Assembly (NCBI GenBank): GCA_033182465.1
Contig: CP137324.1
Coordinates: forward strand, 1,178,001-1,242,000
Direction: 5' to 3'
DNA from: Sanghuangporus weigelae
Lineage: Eukaryota; Basidiomycota; Agaricomycetes; Hymenochaetales; Hymenochaetaceae
DNA length: 64,000 nt
Shown: in pieces, positions 45,436-58,239 of the stretch
Numbering within the stretch: the first letter of the stretch is position 1
Layout of the letters: each line of letters starts with the position of its first letter
Translations under genes and position numbers: made by a program
The notes under the pieces: generated by a model
The model's input: the letters and a program-made list of their open reading frames with translations, nothing else
What the model was told of the DNA's origin: nothing
The model's database searches: none

Positions 45436-48071
45436 CAGTTGAAATTGTCATAGTGCATTGAATCATAATGCATAAATCTTATAATGTATTGCTTTTTTCA
45501 GGAGACTTGGGAGAAGGGAAATTATGCAAAAATTTCATACTGCATACAGTCATTAACCGGTCCTTTGAACACCTATTACAGATCTACTTTTATAGCTCAC
45601 CATGTAACACCTTTCTCAAAACTTAGTGCATACTCCAATTATCTACTATGAGATACACCTGCTGATTTTTTTTCTAGTCGTAATATGGACAGGAAAAATT
45701 AATATGGCCAATGGAAAAAACATAGGAGACTGTCACATAAATGGCTCCTTTGAACACCGTGTGACATTACAAAATGTCTAATGTCGGCTAATTTGCGCTA
45801 ATTTGCCGACTTGTCATAACAACATTGATCATATTATGTAATAAAACTGCTTGTGCATCTGTCACATTTTTGGCTTGTTTGGCTTGCATTATGTTAGGGA
45901 GTAGGCCCAGAGTTACACCGGTTCGATCCTTTTGCCTAAGCAGCGGTGTGTTGTGCAGAGGTGATCTTATCTACCCACGTCTGGCTGTACCACGCGGTCC
46001 CTTACTAGTCTTCCTAGTCGCGGTCCGAGTTATGGATGCTTTCAGATATGAGGTGATAGTAAAGCAGATTGGGATTTCCAAGAGGCGTGATAGTACAAAG
46101 CACACAGTAATAGCTCGCTGTAGAGCAAGCTTTACACCAGTGTGTTAAGAGGATCGAAAGATGGGGAAATGAGAGCCTAATCCTACAGCTATTTATGCTC
46201 CCAGATATTCCATTTTCCATCCTATTTCTTACTCATCCTGTCTCCACTTTACTCCACTTTTCTCCACCATTACATCTGTCCCTTTGTCATCCTGCTGCGC
46301 TTCGCTCCACTTTTACTCCAATCTTTGTAAGGTCGTCTCCACCATGACAGAATTCTGTGGAGTTGCTGACTGAGACAATAGAGGTGGTGCTTCGATATGG
46401 AATGCTCCACTGTCAGTACTCTATTATGATGTCATTGCTGTCATTGAGTGGCATCTTTGCTCTTGGAGCGATGTAGGCTGCTCGGTATGTGATTCTTTGG
46501 AATTCATCTCGAGGTCCAGCGAGGGTAAGCATAACTCGCACGTCAGTGTTAAGGTGTCGGGTCGGTGTAGAGTATGGTCCAAGGCATATCATGAACTGCA
46601 TAAGCTCTGCTGGGGGGTTCTGCTGGGTTCTGGTGACTAGCCATGCTTTGCCTTTGTATCGTATGTCTCGAATGTAGTGCCATATCCTTCGTTGTATAAG
46701 GAGTTGTAACTGCTTGGTCTCCAGGTTCGCATCTCTCGGTAAATAAAGGTTTGCCTGTATTGTAGATGCTGGACATGATGTGTGCAACTCCGGTTTATAC
46801 CATCCAATCATTCTCCAAGTTATTGGGTTTGCAGTTCGAGGGGTCCGAGTTGTGATCGTGAGTTCCTCTCGTTTCTTGGGTACTACTGGGTTTAGTGGAT
46901 TGGAATGCATTGTATCTTGACGGTGTCGCTCGGTTTCGATGTGACAGTCACATGTACCAACTGTTGACATGCATACTAAGTAGTATACTTCATAAAGGAC
47001 CATGTAAACTCATGTACAGACTTGACAGTGCTGAAATGCCAGTGAGGTCTCCATAAACCTTATTAGCCTTTAGCCTTTTAGCGTTTAGGCTTTAGTAGTT
47101 GTGCTTCTGGACTTCTAAGAAGTTTGATTGCTTCTTTGATCGAGGTCGCTCTGGTTGCTTGGTCGGCGGTGTTAGCTGTTAGCGGGATTACGTATCCGCT
47201 TCGGTACTTCTAGTGCTCGGGTGGTAACGGGTTACTGTTGCCTAGGCCGCTCGATCGCTTGGGCCTGTGATAGCTGGCTTAGTTACTGGTCACGTTTGGA
47301 AAGCCAATCGTGTGGATTTGCTGATCGCGTCGATCCTGATGCGAGATTTTAAGCGGATCCTTTCACATTAATTTACTGAAAGCATATTCCTCTATGAAAA
47401 TATAAAACAAGACACTCATAATAGAGTAATATTAGCTTATAAACTTAGAATCCACATTGGTTGACAGAAAAATGCACAGGACCAATTTGATCAGAGTGAG
47501 GTTTATTAGTTTTACATAATTTTACCAGTGTCTAATTTTTCCTGACCTAACAACTTGCCCGATTTACTTGAGATTTTGGATATCAGTTCAGATATACACT
47601 TTGCATCTGCAGCATTTTTCTTGTGGTGAGGGATGAATAATTGAGTGAGAAAACATAAGGTGTTTAAAGGAATGGTACTGTTTAAAGGACCAGTTAATGA
47701 CTGTAATGCATTGCATTTGGGGCCAATTTATGCATTTTAATGTGCTATTTTTGTGAAATTTGTCCATCAGTCACCATATTTGAGCAATGTTTCTCAACAT
47801 TCGTCACTATTATGTCATACTTCCGATCACTGCCAAGTTCTTACAGTTACAAATAGCTAATTTCCGATGTGATTTATGAAATAATTCATCATCAGCTTAC
47901 TCATTCGACGCCAGGTCAGTCCCAGAAAGGCTAATTTCAAGCAGAAAGAAGAAAGTTCGTCATTTTACTTAATGCAGAAGGTGATTCCCACGCAATATTG
48001 CATAATTTTCATAATGCATTAGGAAATGCCTTCTCCCGACGTTATGTGTTATGTTATGACAATTTCAACTG
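45436..48071. mobile_element. 2.6-kb TA-flanked element with 17-bp inverted ends
   Basis: The ends are CAGTTGAAATTGTCATA (45436-45452) and its exact complement (48055-48071), each bordered outward by TA (45434-45435 and 48072-48073), as expected for a Tc1/mariner-type insertion. A further inverted pair lies inside: about 45541-45570 against 47681-47712, both containing a segment like AGTCATTAACCGGTCCTTT. Most of the interior is AT-rich with many TGCAT/ATGCA motifs. A 196-codon frame at 46413-47003 is the only long one. No recognisable DDE transposase. Confidence 0.7.
46413..47003 (-). CDS. unrecognised 196-residue frame inside the 2.6-kb element
   Basis: Opens at an ATG (47003) and runs without stops to 46413. 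It begins MVLYEVYYLVCMSTVGTCD and has a basic middle with KREELTITTRTPRTANPITW and QLLIQRRIWHYIRDIRYKGK. No domain I can name, no signal peptide, no clear membrane segment beyond a weakly hydrophobic start. It could be cargo of the element, a remnant of a transposon protein, or a chance frame. It is the longest frame in about 8 kb, which is why it is listed. Confidence 0.35.
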   Translation of the reverse strand: MVLYEVYYLVCMSTVGTCDCHIETERHRQDTMHSNPLNPVVPKKREELTITTRTPRTANPITWRMIGWYKPELHTSCPASTIQANLYLPRDANLETKQLQLLIQRRIWHYIRDIRYKGKAWLVTRTQQNPPAELMQFMICLGPYSTPTRHLNTDVRVMLTLAGPRDEFQRITYRAAYIAPRAKMPLNDSNDIIIEY

Positions 48072-48073
48072 TA

Positions 48074-51000
48074 TGTGCATGTACACACTTATTCACATTC
48101 AAACGACCACAAGAAACGATCAAAATGACCGACGTGTGTACAGCATTTCACATCCGTAACAATATGCGCGTCGCGAGGACAGAACTATGACCGTGATGTC
48201 GCGAGATTTACAGTCGTAGACTCTGCGGAACAAGTTAAAAACATGGCACTCGTATGTCTCTTTTCTCTCTTTTCTCTCTTCGCCTTGAAAGTCATCAGGT
48301 TCACTGTAACATTTATCGTTACCATCAAATATAGAGAATGAGGAGATCTCCCGAAGGCCGATACTCTCCTGCTCGATCAGGAATCTGCGCAGTGATATCA
48401 GAGAACTCATGAGTACCAAATCATGCCTCGCATAAATTGCCTTCTGGAACTGGTTCAGATAAGTTTTGCTTTTTTTCATGACGACTTATTTCATCCAGTT
48501 CCTCCATTACCATTCAAGAACGTGCTCTGGTTATGCCTTGAACCCTCAGATGATAACGGGTCTTGCAAACCTCAAGGACACCAGTACTCATAATGCGGAA
48601 TTCTCGATCTTCAAGCCTATTTCCCGGCCAGACTCAATCCATACAGACGGATAACAAACCGATATGTTGGTCTTGGAATCTGAAGCATCTACAGCTTGCG
48701 GGATGCCCCTTATGCTTTGACTGCTGTGTTCATTGGATCTTTGTTCCTCTCTTTGGCGATGAGTACACTTCTGCGCTATCTCTTCGCTGCCTCAGGAGTC
48801 TGGAAGGGCATTACGCGGCTTGACTTTACGAGAAAAGGAACAAGCTCAAGGCACGGAATCGCTGCATCCGCTTTGAGTTCAGAATGAACGTGCGCCTTCG
48901 CCTTGTGTTCCTTCGGCGAACTCAATTCCCTTGGTTCTAGCTCTTGTCCATTCGAACGCCGTCAAACCCTGCTCATTTCGGTCAGTCATCGCGAACCCGA
49001 ATACTGCTATCTGCGCAACATTTTGGTAAGCACCTCGACATCGCGAACGATGTGTCTCAGCTCTCGATTTCTCGTCATTCCGAACAGCTCTGACGATCCA
49101 ACGCATTCGTCTATCCTTTCAGCAACTGGCGGGTCAGCACGGCCATCACAGTGCTGCAATCACCAAAAGAGTGTAAAGAAGCTTGTTATCTACGTTTCGA
49201 CTTCCCGATTATCCGCACGGGCATCCGATTCTTGAACTAAGTGCGGCGATCAGAACATAGCATCATATCGACAAGTTGCGTCTCTATGGATCCTTCTTGA
49301 CTGAAAATTTTCTTCTCTTTTCGAAGTGCCTGAGCTTCAATGCGTCTACGTTCCTTGCATGTTTGAAATACCGAAACTGGCATTGTGTCCTTTGGTTGAG
49401 GGAACGCCCGCGTTCGGCTTACTAAACTACAAACATCTGAATTTCGATTTATTAATGCTGTCTCTGAAGACTTCGCTATGCACGCACTTGAAGATTTACT
49501 GACCAAGTCACGAGTGCGAATTGGAAACGTAATGGCCAACTATGTCATTTGTAAGTGACAAAGAAGTCGGGAAGAATCAGTAATGTGAAATATCTACAAT
49601 GAATACGACATTTCTAGTGGCCTAACGTTACCCCACGCTTGTGCTGTTACAATAATTCCTTCACTTATGATTCTGCGAATGTGCCTGTTTCCTGGATTGA
49701 TTTGAATTTTATTCCTCTCGGTAAATTGTAACGTGCGTGTCCTGTACGTCATAGAGTTTGGTCGGTTATCTTTGTACAATGTATTCTTGCTGCCTCGTAA
49801 CGGAATCCAGTGTTGCTTCAAGAAAAGCGCTCCTGGGGCCCCATTCGTTCCGTTTTACCTATTCGTGTTCCTCTAAGTGTATCAAGTGGGTTAGAATGGA
49901 GAACGCTCATGTGCATGCGGCAGGATTCATCTTTCGAGCGCTTCGCTGTGGCTCCGACGGCAAGCATTGCGCGCCCCGAGCGGTTGTTTTCAACTCGTCA
50001 CGCCGACGCGATGCCCCACAATATGAAGTAAAGACCATGTGCTTAAAATCCAGTTTCGCAACATTGAGCGCAGATTAGATCGGATCAGAGCGCGAGTTTC
50101 GCGGCGCGGCATTTTCCAAGCGATCAGAGTCCGCGCCCAAGTATAGAGACCAGGACTTATCCCGCGAGTGCGCATTTCTGAGACACATACTGTGGCGTAG
50201 CAAGTAACTGTGCTGCTATAAGTCAAATCAACTTACCTCATAAGGAGGATACTCATTTCGAATGTGTTGAAAACGGAAAGCACGTCCCGGTGTAAATTTC
50301 TAGCTTCCCGCATTACGAGAACCATTATGAGGCATGTACTCAAGCACGACATCGCGGATGAATAGTGCGGTCTCTCCAGAATAAAAACGATGAATGTAAG
50401 GTATCACAAAAATTCAGACTTGGAAGCACATTTGCACATTGCTGACTCCTCAATCTATGTTTCCAATAAACGAACATAAGCTGAAGCCCTTTAAACAGGT
50501 TTAGCCGAGCAACTAGGATGGACGTCTCCGGAAGGAAGTCAAAGATAAGATGACGGAATCTAGACGCGTAAGACAAAAGACCCTTCGGTAAGCGGATGCG
50601 ACCCGCAGGCGGCCCAAGCGCACCGGTTCCGGAAAGACCAAATTACTCTCCATTGATTTAATCGCGCGTTCTCCGACATCGGCGGCAGAAGCACTCGCGA
50701 AAGCAAATTTGCATTGACACAGCGTCGGGAGGCGACAGTACCGCGTGGAATTGAATTACAAGTAAATAGTTCAGCGGTATGACGCCTGGATGTTTCGTCC
50801 GATACAAAGTCTTAATCAGAGTCTCTAGGATCACGTACCTTGCAATATGATATGCATGTTGACGCTTGGACCCTGCTAGCATCAATAACTCCAGTGGCGT
50901 AAAGAAGGGTGTCCAGTATGATAACGAGGTGGAACAACGGATTTAAGAGTGCGGCGATGCCCTTCTCCGTTCTGCCGAATCAATCGGCCCACCCTCCAAG

Positions 51001-52851
51001 TTGCAGAATAAGGCACACCGGCAAGGTTTGAGGACGAATATATCTTCGCTCTTCATCCGTCCATCACCAATGACTTCCATGAATACGATGCAGCATAAAT
51101 TTGGCCAGCTTGAAGTGTAAAGTAAATTGCACACGCCCAGGCTAATATGAAGGCTCGGTCCGCGCCCTTTTCAAGATCTAAACACATAGGACGCGCGCCC
51201 AAGTAACTCCCAAGGCGAGATGACTTGCACAAGTCGTGGAAATATCTGTGGACCAATAGATCCTAATGCCGTTGCGATGACGCGCCACATTTCTTGTTGT
51301 CGCTTGGTAAAACAGGAGGAACAATGGGTGGCACTGAGTGGATGTGTTTTTAGGCTGCTTTCGTGAGAGCGGACAGTAACTCAGAGACCTTCCCGAATAG
51401 TATCTATTCGATCCTGCCGGTTCCCGCAGGTACGCCCAAGAAAGAGACAGCGTCCGCCGACTTTAGTGGAAGCAATGCAATGCGACGATAAGTTGGCGAT
51501 ATACTGACTGAGGGTTACTTCGACTTTCTTTCTTTGTCCCATAGACGGTGATGCTGAGAAACGTGGCTTTCAGGAATCTCGCGCTACCAATCACCGTGAT
51601 GTACCGCATACGGAGCCCAGAACCTGAAAATCTTGGCCAATCCGTTCATCGAGATGCTAGGTGATAGCGCGTAATATCAGTCATTCTCTGTGAACGACAT
51701 CCTACCAAGGCCATGTGGTCATGCACAATCTCAGGGCTTCCCGGGGCTGCAGCTGCATCATTTCCGCTTGAAAACGAGTGGGCGCTGCACGGGCATGAGA
51801 TGTCAACAGGCGATAGTGGCGGCACATACGAGATCGCAGTCCGGAGTGAGCTCGTTTAATACATACGGAATCTGGTCGACCGGAGATTTCATTCCTTCTG
51901 ATGTCGATGTGGCTGCGCCGACATTCATCCGTCGCTGCACCGTCGTGGTACAAAGAGAGAAGTGATGAGATCGGTGTACGTTTAAAATTATAATGTAATC
52001 TCGCCCGATGCCGATTTCGATACATGGCGACTATGTAGTACTCGCCCAAACCGAGCCTCCCGAACCGGTTCCGCTCCAAAAAAGTCCGTGCCTAAGTAGC
52101 CTGATACTTCAATCTCAGAAGGCCCGAGTTGCAAGCGATATACAGGACGGAGACACAAGGATATTACCCATGATGAAGAACAATTCGTTAGCTGGAGTCA
52201 CTTACATAATGGCGTTGTGAGTAGGACCGACATGGCCGTCCCTTCCCAAAAGGGAAGTAAGGTTTGCATACTTGACTTGAGATCATGCCGATTTCCAGGT
52301 TTCCGATGCTCCGAATTTAACGGATAAAGAGCGGGCGGATGCTCGATACATGAGGAAAATGATCGATGATTCGAGGTTGAAACACCCATTAGGCAAGACT
52401 CATTTGTCCATCAGCCGCCAGATAATGCCACAAAGTGAAGAAGCGGAAGACATAATACTGCGAGATATCACGTCTACTAAGCTGTCCAGCAAATAAAGTA
52501 GAGTTTGAAGAGGTATTATCGAGAATTGCGGAAGTGGTCAACGGCACTCGGCAAGTCCCAGAGAGTAAGAGAATATTAATAGAGACCCTGAAGATCTTTT
52601 AGGCGCGCATGTACGTAAAACTAATCATTACTTTGGTTTGTCCAAATAGCCATATACAACAGTTCGCGTATCGAAATTCGAAAGCAATTCCATTCCACGG
52701 CATCTAATGGTTCTAAGCATACAAAGTCCTTCCAAAAAAAAAAAAAAAAGGGAAAGCGTAGGAGATCATAAGTTACCGTCTATTGTACACCGAATGTTCC
52801 GGAAGTCTTCACAATCTGAATCAGCTTGCCACGCGCAATACGTGAGCTTAA
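48074..52851. other. gene-poor 4.8-kb stretch
   Basis: No gene could be assembled. Short frames are spread over both strands. A hydrophobic one at 48700-48885 (+) reads LTAVFIGSLFLSLAMSTLLR, and a minus-strand piece near 50880-50950 reads LFHLVIILDTLLYATGVIDA; either could be an exon of a membrane protein or the remains of one. A run of 16 A lies at 52734-52749. No terminal repeats or RNA genes recognised. Relaxed or decayed coding DNA is the likeliest content. Confidence 0.4.
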
Positions 52852-54255
52852 TCACCGCCCTGCTCCCGACGCAGACCCGCTGTCTGATGCTCCAGTCGCT
52901 GGATAAGGCACGCTTCCTCTCCGGCTCTTGTCCATCGTGCATACGTGTTTCTCTAATGAGCGCTCGTATGAGAAGAAACTATTGCATCGGGCGCAGACCC
53001 ACTCGCATCGTTTTCCATGCTTGTAGACTTCGTGTCGCAGCTGGTCATGTCGGCGCGAAAACTTCTCCGTGCAAGGCGGGAAGGAGCACTGGAATCGAAT
53101 ACCCTTTCCGGCATGAGTTTTCATATGACCACCTAGAGTACTCGTACTCTTGAATTGGCGCTTGCATCCGGGCTGGGGACATGGTAGCAATCGTGATTCG
53201 GCCTTATTTGGTGTCATACATGTCGGATCAGGTCCCGGAGAAAGCTGCGATAGTACGGGGGATTTCTGAAGCGATCGTTCCGAACTGCTCTGGATGCAGT
53301 TGATGTCAGCTGTGCCTCCAACGTCATTCCTGCCGCCGTCATCACTTGTCGGTGTTGTGGCCGGTAAGAAGAAATCGCAAGGCGTAATGGGCGAGCTTGA
53401 GCCACATGAAGATGAAGATGAAGAGGACATCTGCGGCGAAGACGGTTCCGAGAATTGATTGAGCGCATGAGGCGCGATGCCACCCGGGATTCCCACGTCA
53501 AGCATCGGGTAATCAGCCTGAGGATCGAATATACCCATGAAAGAGTCAAGAGCTAACGGCATGAAACGTCAGTTGAGGATGAAAAGAAAACACGTACATT
53601 ACACTTACCAGTCATCAGTTCCACGTCCGTAGAGGACATGAAGTTCATGTTCTCTAGGCACACAGGATCTGCTTCACGGGCCGCATGGGGCACATTCTAG
53701 AACGAATTTGATTGATCATTCCGCTCAGTACGGTTGCAGAAACAAACTTACGTTCATGATCGGCGTAGAAGAGTATGCGAGTGGGTTTCCGCCCATTGAT
53801 GGCGGTGGGTTCAATGCGGCGGTTCGGGACGATATGACTTCTTTAGATGATACATCCAAAGACGATCCTGACAAACTGTCCCCGAGGGACAAATAGGATG
53901 CGTCGGGGATTTCAAGGCCAAGAGGTCGTGTACCATAATATTGAGTTCGATGGTTGGGGAGGAATGATAAACGGACAAAGTGCCCACGATGGTCCATGCC
54001 ACGCTCTACGCTAAGATCGACTTGTGATGCGCTCAATGGACTTGATGGAGTCGTGAAAGCCGTGCTGCTTGAAGCGGTTGGCCGTCCATCCGAAGTGAAA
54101 ATGCCGCCGGGAGACTTGGGCTGCTCTCGGAGAGTGTTTCCGAAAGACGTCTGTTCGTCGAGAGCACATTCGATATGTGGAGCAGCATGAGGACTATCGC
54201 AACGGACAGTGATGACAGTGTGCGCCAAATGGCCTGCAGGGATGACAATGCTCAT
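52852..54255 (-). CDS. C2H2 zinc-finger protein (probable transcription factor)
   Basis: Three exons. Exon 1 (from the ATG at 54255) encodes about 165 residues, Ser/Pro-rich, ending NPLAYSSTPIMN at a GTAAGT donor. Exon 2 is small (NVPHAAREADPVCLENMNFM). Exon 3 runs from about 53553 to the stop at 52852. It has a Ser-rich stretch, then fingers: CPQPGCKRQFKSTSTLGGHM-KTH (Cys-x4-Cys-x12-His-x3-His), CSFPPCTEKFSRRHDQLRHE-VYKH (Cys-x4-Cys-x12-His-x4-His), and a third, degenerate one, CARCNSFFSYERSLEKHVC. The C-terminus is Gly/Ala/Ser-rich. Two full fingers near the C-terminus suggest a sequence-specific nuclear regulator; target genes cannot be inferred. Confidence 0.87.
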
Positions 54256-55830
54256 TGTTGGAAGATTCGAGCAACTAAGATGAGAAAGTGGGGAAGAGAC
54301 GAAGGAGCTGGGCTGGCTCTCCGACCTTCTTAAGAACTCGACGGCTAGCGTAAAATAAAGAAGATATGCCTAAACGATCTATCAGTCCGCCTGGGAACCC
54401 AAGACAACCTGAGTCGGCTACAGCGGGAGTAAGATCGCAAATTGGATGGAATGGACCCTTCCAATAAAGAATCGAGAACCTGCACCACCGGAGGCTTCGA
54501 ACCAAACCAAACCCGCGTCGGTCCGTACATAGATAGAAGTCAGCCGAAACAAAGAAAATTATTCGTCGCTAAATCAGGATATCTAGTCATTTCCATGAGA
54601 CAAACAAACAGCTTATAGTTTCCGAAACAGATATATCCAGTCACTTATGAAACAGACACATATAGTCAATACGTCTTCCAATAAGCGCCATGTCCCCAGA
54701 TCCAGCGATGACTAACAGAGTAGCTCGCATGTTGCGTAGCATCAATAGTAATAGTGATAATTAATTCAAGCATTCATCGCATCCAAGACGCACTGCCAGC
54801 TTTCTGATCGAGTATGGCAGACCCTGCACGTTCGACCCAATTCAAAATATGCAGGAAGAGCGCGACAAGTGAAGATGCAATATGTCAACAGAATTAAGGC
54901 TCAAGGCAAAGGCAAGTTCGCACCGGATAGGCGGACTAATCGAGCACCAACCCGAGCTGCCGAACAACCTCGAAGCTAACTTGCGGTTCAATGTAGTTTC
55001 CCAAACGGGCTGTGGACTAGTAGGGTACGCCGAAGGTGCGAAAGTACGCGAGCGCCCCTTAGGGCGTTTGGCGCAAGATCAATTCTAGCCCGATATCGCG
55101 CACAGACAGGCTGCATTTGACGCAAGGATACCATAAATACATTCCCATAGCAAATTTGACATCTCCGAATCTGCAGGAAAATACCGATAATAGGGCATTT
55201 GAGCTAAAGCACGACTCGAGCATAAAATAGTTTACCGCACCACCTTTACTTACAATATCAGAGACTCCTAACAAATATAGCGGACTGAGGCAGAGTTCAA
55301 GGCGGCGTTCTGGATGTAAGCTTGAGTTTGTCCTCTGCTGCCATCGAACCAATCAGGCTTCCATGAGCTTGCCGCATGGAAGTATGATGGATATCGTAGA
55401 TGTTCCTGCATATGACGATGGTGCTTGAGTGGGCATAGATCTGAATACTGGACTGGAGGAGCTATTGCACCATGCCGACAGAAGCAAGATAGGCAGGAAA
55501 CTGGTTACCAAAACGAACGGCGGAATCATGTAGGGCTCCTCGGAGTCGAAGCGAAGACAGGTGCATCCATGCCGCGCGATGCCCCTGGCTCGCTCGCAAT
55601 GGATACCGAGCTGAACTGTCCAACGATGCTCGGTGTTTTGCTTTGACTCGGAAGCATTTGCAGTTTAACCGATCCTGACAAGACTGCCGTTTCAGGGAAT
55701 TCTGTCCCGCGCATCACGGGGTCGGCGGCGATCGCTGTGACGCGCGCCAGAATCACGCGTCCCACTGCAAGTCGCAGGGACTCCTCCATGCCACGAACGG
55801 ACAACGACGACCGGTGTTGAGACTGAGACA
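54256..55830. other. shared upstream region of two divergent genes; no gene seen
   Basis: About 1.6 kb between the zinc-finger start (-) and the DUF1295 start (+). A long antisense frame (55526-55882) overlaps the DUF1295 start and is probably chance. No repeats or RNA genes recognised. Confidence 0.45.
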
Positions 55831-57017
55831 ATGTCGGTGCTCCCTTCGCTCGAGCCTTTGAAGGCTGGCATTCCACCCACATTTCAATGGCCAGTCAAGT
55901 TCTGCTTTTACAGCACACTCATAACATATGTCCTCTCAATCGTGACTGGAAATGTCTCCCAGGTTGATCGAGTGTGGACGTTTTTGCCTGTGATCTATTC
56001 TGTGTATTATGCACTTCTGCCTATATGGCCGTCGTCGCCTCCGCTTCCTCTATTTCCGTTCTCACCAGAAAGTTTGGATCGGAGTCTCGTAAATCAAGTA
56101 AACCCGCGAGCCCTTCTGATGGCGGGCCTGCAGGTGAGATCATCAGCTCGATTGACAGACACTGTCGAGATGTGAAGTCTTGAAAACAGATCATTTGGAT
56201 GCTCCGCCTCAGTTACAACACCTGGCGCCGTGGTCTTTTCAGTCTGTGAGCGACGTCATTTATGGTGTATGCGGCGTTGCTGACCCGCCATTCCAGACGC
56301 GAGGAAGATTATCGCTGGGAAGTCCTTCGCGCCAAAATTCCCAAATGGCTCTTTCAAGTCTTCAACCTTGTTTTCATTGCAATAATTCAGAACATACTCC
56401 TGTTTCTTCTTGCGCTTCCAACGCACAATGCTGTCATCGTGCAGCCTGTCCATCGTGGATTGAAGCTGTCCGATTATGTTCTCGCCTTTCTCAGTATCAC
56501 TACTCTCATCATCGAATTCATTACGGATAATCAACAATACAGCTACCAAACGCACAAACGTACAGGTATTTACAATGAACGGGAATGGCCGGGGGCGCGC
56601 ATCCGATGGACACAGGCCGACGTGCAGCGCGGTTTTATCACACGTGGCGTGTGGGCATGGAGCCGACATCCGAATTTTGCATGCGAACAAACATTCTGGT
56701 TTCTCCAGGCGTTCTTCCCTATCCTGGCGATGCCTCGCCTCGAGCAACTTTCGCGGGGGCAGATCACGCCGCTTGTGTCTTTAATCCCACCCCTTGCATT
56801 GTGCACGCTCTTCTTCAGTTCTACGGTTTTTACGGAGTCGATTTCGGAAAGCAAGTATCCCACAGCGTATCGTGCATACAAAAGGCGAGTTGCCATGTTC
56901 GTGCCGTTCCTGACTCCTGTGTATGGACGGATATTGCAATTGCAGGGCAAGAAGGAGTACTGTGATCGCCTTGTTTACGGGGACGGCATCACGAAGGAAA
57001 ATCAGAAGACTGAATGA
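55831..57017 (+). CDS. DUF1295 (steroid 5-alpha-reductase-like) membrane protein
   Basis: A multi-pass membrane protein of the DUF1295 family, distantly related to steroid reductases and isoprenylcysteine methyltransferases; no biochemical role is established for fungal members. Exon 1 (from 55831) gives SLEPLKAGIPPTFQWPVKFC, SIVTGNVSQVDRVWTFLPVI and ALLMAGLQ. A 56-bp intron leads to IIWMLRLSYNTWRRGLFSL, and a second to REEDYRWEVLRAKIPKWLFQ (from about 56300). Later come FLSITTLIIEFITDNQQYSY, GVWAWSRHPNFACEQTFW (the conserved Ser-Arg-His-Pro-Asn motif) and SISESKYPTAYRAYKRRVAM. Stop at 57017. About 345 residues, complete. Confidence 0.88.
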
Positions 57018-57210
57018 AAGGGGGTTCCTGATTCTCAAAGCGCTTGCCATTGCGAAAGCGCATCTCTTAATTACAAAGTTTGATGCGCCCAATTGTTCGT
57101 GGACAAACAATTATCATATACGGCTCTTAAATGGACAATGAAATACGGATAATGTCAATTTGAAGAACGTAGAGATAACAATTTGCAAGAAACGAAAGTC
57201 AAAAAGAAGT

Positions 57211-58239
57211 TCATGCTCCAATTGCCGTAAGAGATACGGCAGTTATTGGTGACTCGAGTGCCTTCTGAGTAATATCAGTTACCGCTGTAGACCGATCCTC
57301 AGACGAGTTGTTATCAACATTCGAGAGTCCCTCCGAGGCGCCATTGTCCTTGGAAGAAGAAGCCGATGCATACGTCGTTGCCTCCTGAGGATCGGGACTG
57401 GGAGACGTCTTAGGTTTCTTCTTCTTTTTCAACATCCCTAAATTGAAAGAAACAGTCGGATTTACAGTTCTGATAATATAAACCGAGCTTTAGCGAATGA
57501 TATGACGTACCTGCGGCAACAGCATTCTTGACGTTATCCACGATGTCTCTGCTTTGTTCAAGGAATTCGGTATCATCGAACCGACGTTTCGTACCGACAG
57601 GAGCGTCTTCACCGCTAGCATCGACTTTGCCTTTGCCTTTGCCATTGATGCCCAAGCGTTTCTCGAGTTTCTCGAGTTTCGCACGCTGAGCTTCCTGCTG
57701 AGCCTTCTTGCGCTCTGGCTCTGACTCAAGGTAAGCTGCCAACCTGAAAAAGGAAAGCATTAGCATTTATCTCGGCGGCGCAGAAGGTGCGCGTATGATG
57801 TGACTTACAACTTCGCTTCTTTGAGCGTGCTAAGGCGGCGTCCATTCAGGTCCCTGCATGAGTCATTGTTGCTCGTCTTCTGACTGCTCATCCGCCCTCC
57901 CGCCGCACGGAGCTGCGATCCGAACCCGCCCTTTCCACCGAGGAGGCGCGGCGCAAGTCGCAGGTTTATCAGTCTGTCTGACAGCTCATCTTCAGCACCG
58001 AAATTTTCATCTTCGCTTCCCCGACGATGGGTATCAGTGAGATCCCAGAGGTCGCTGAGAGTAGTGGAGTCGGGGGGCAGGGAACCCGATGGAAGACTGA
58101 ATGCGAGTTGTGTCTCCGAAAAGGGCGGTATGAAGTCTGGCAGATGGGATGGTAAGTCGGCGAGACGAGTATCCGACGGTACTTTCAAGGTCAAAGAAGG
58201 AAATGGAGGGAAGGTGGAAATAAACAAGGTCGTCGCCAT
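57211..58239 (-). CDS. SDE2: SDE2 splicing / genome-stability factor
   Basis: Sde2 is made as a precursor with an N-terminal ubiquitin-like fold that is cut off after Gly-Gly; the C-terminal part, beginning with Lys, joins the spliceosome. From the start at 58239: MATTLFISTFPPFPSLTLKV (the ubiquitin-like part), LRLAPRLLGGKGGFGSQLRA containing the diagnostic Gly-Gly-Lys-Gly-Gly cleavage site, GGRMSSQKTSNNDSCRDLNG and RRLSTLKEAKL. After introns come LAAYLESEPERKKAQQEAQR (coiled, charged), KRRFDDTEFLEQSRDIVDNV-KNAVAAG, and a disordered Ser/Pro-rich tail with KKKKKPKTSPSPDP. Stop at 57211. Three or more exons. Converges with DUF1295, stops 194 bp apart. Confidence 0.9.

Noticed and set aside
45920-45929. 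GGTTCGATCC, like a tRNA B box, suggesting a tRNA or SINE
   Set aside because: One base short of the consensus, with no A box, acceptor stem or poly-T terminator at proper distance.
52734-52749. Run of 16 A as a retroposon tail
   Set aside because: No target duplication or retroposon body could be found next to it; it may be simple slippage.
55526-55882. 118-codon antisense frame overlapping the DUF1295 start
   Set aside because: Low-complexity product and direct overlap with a well-supported gene.
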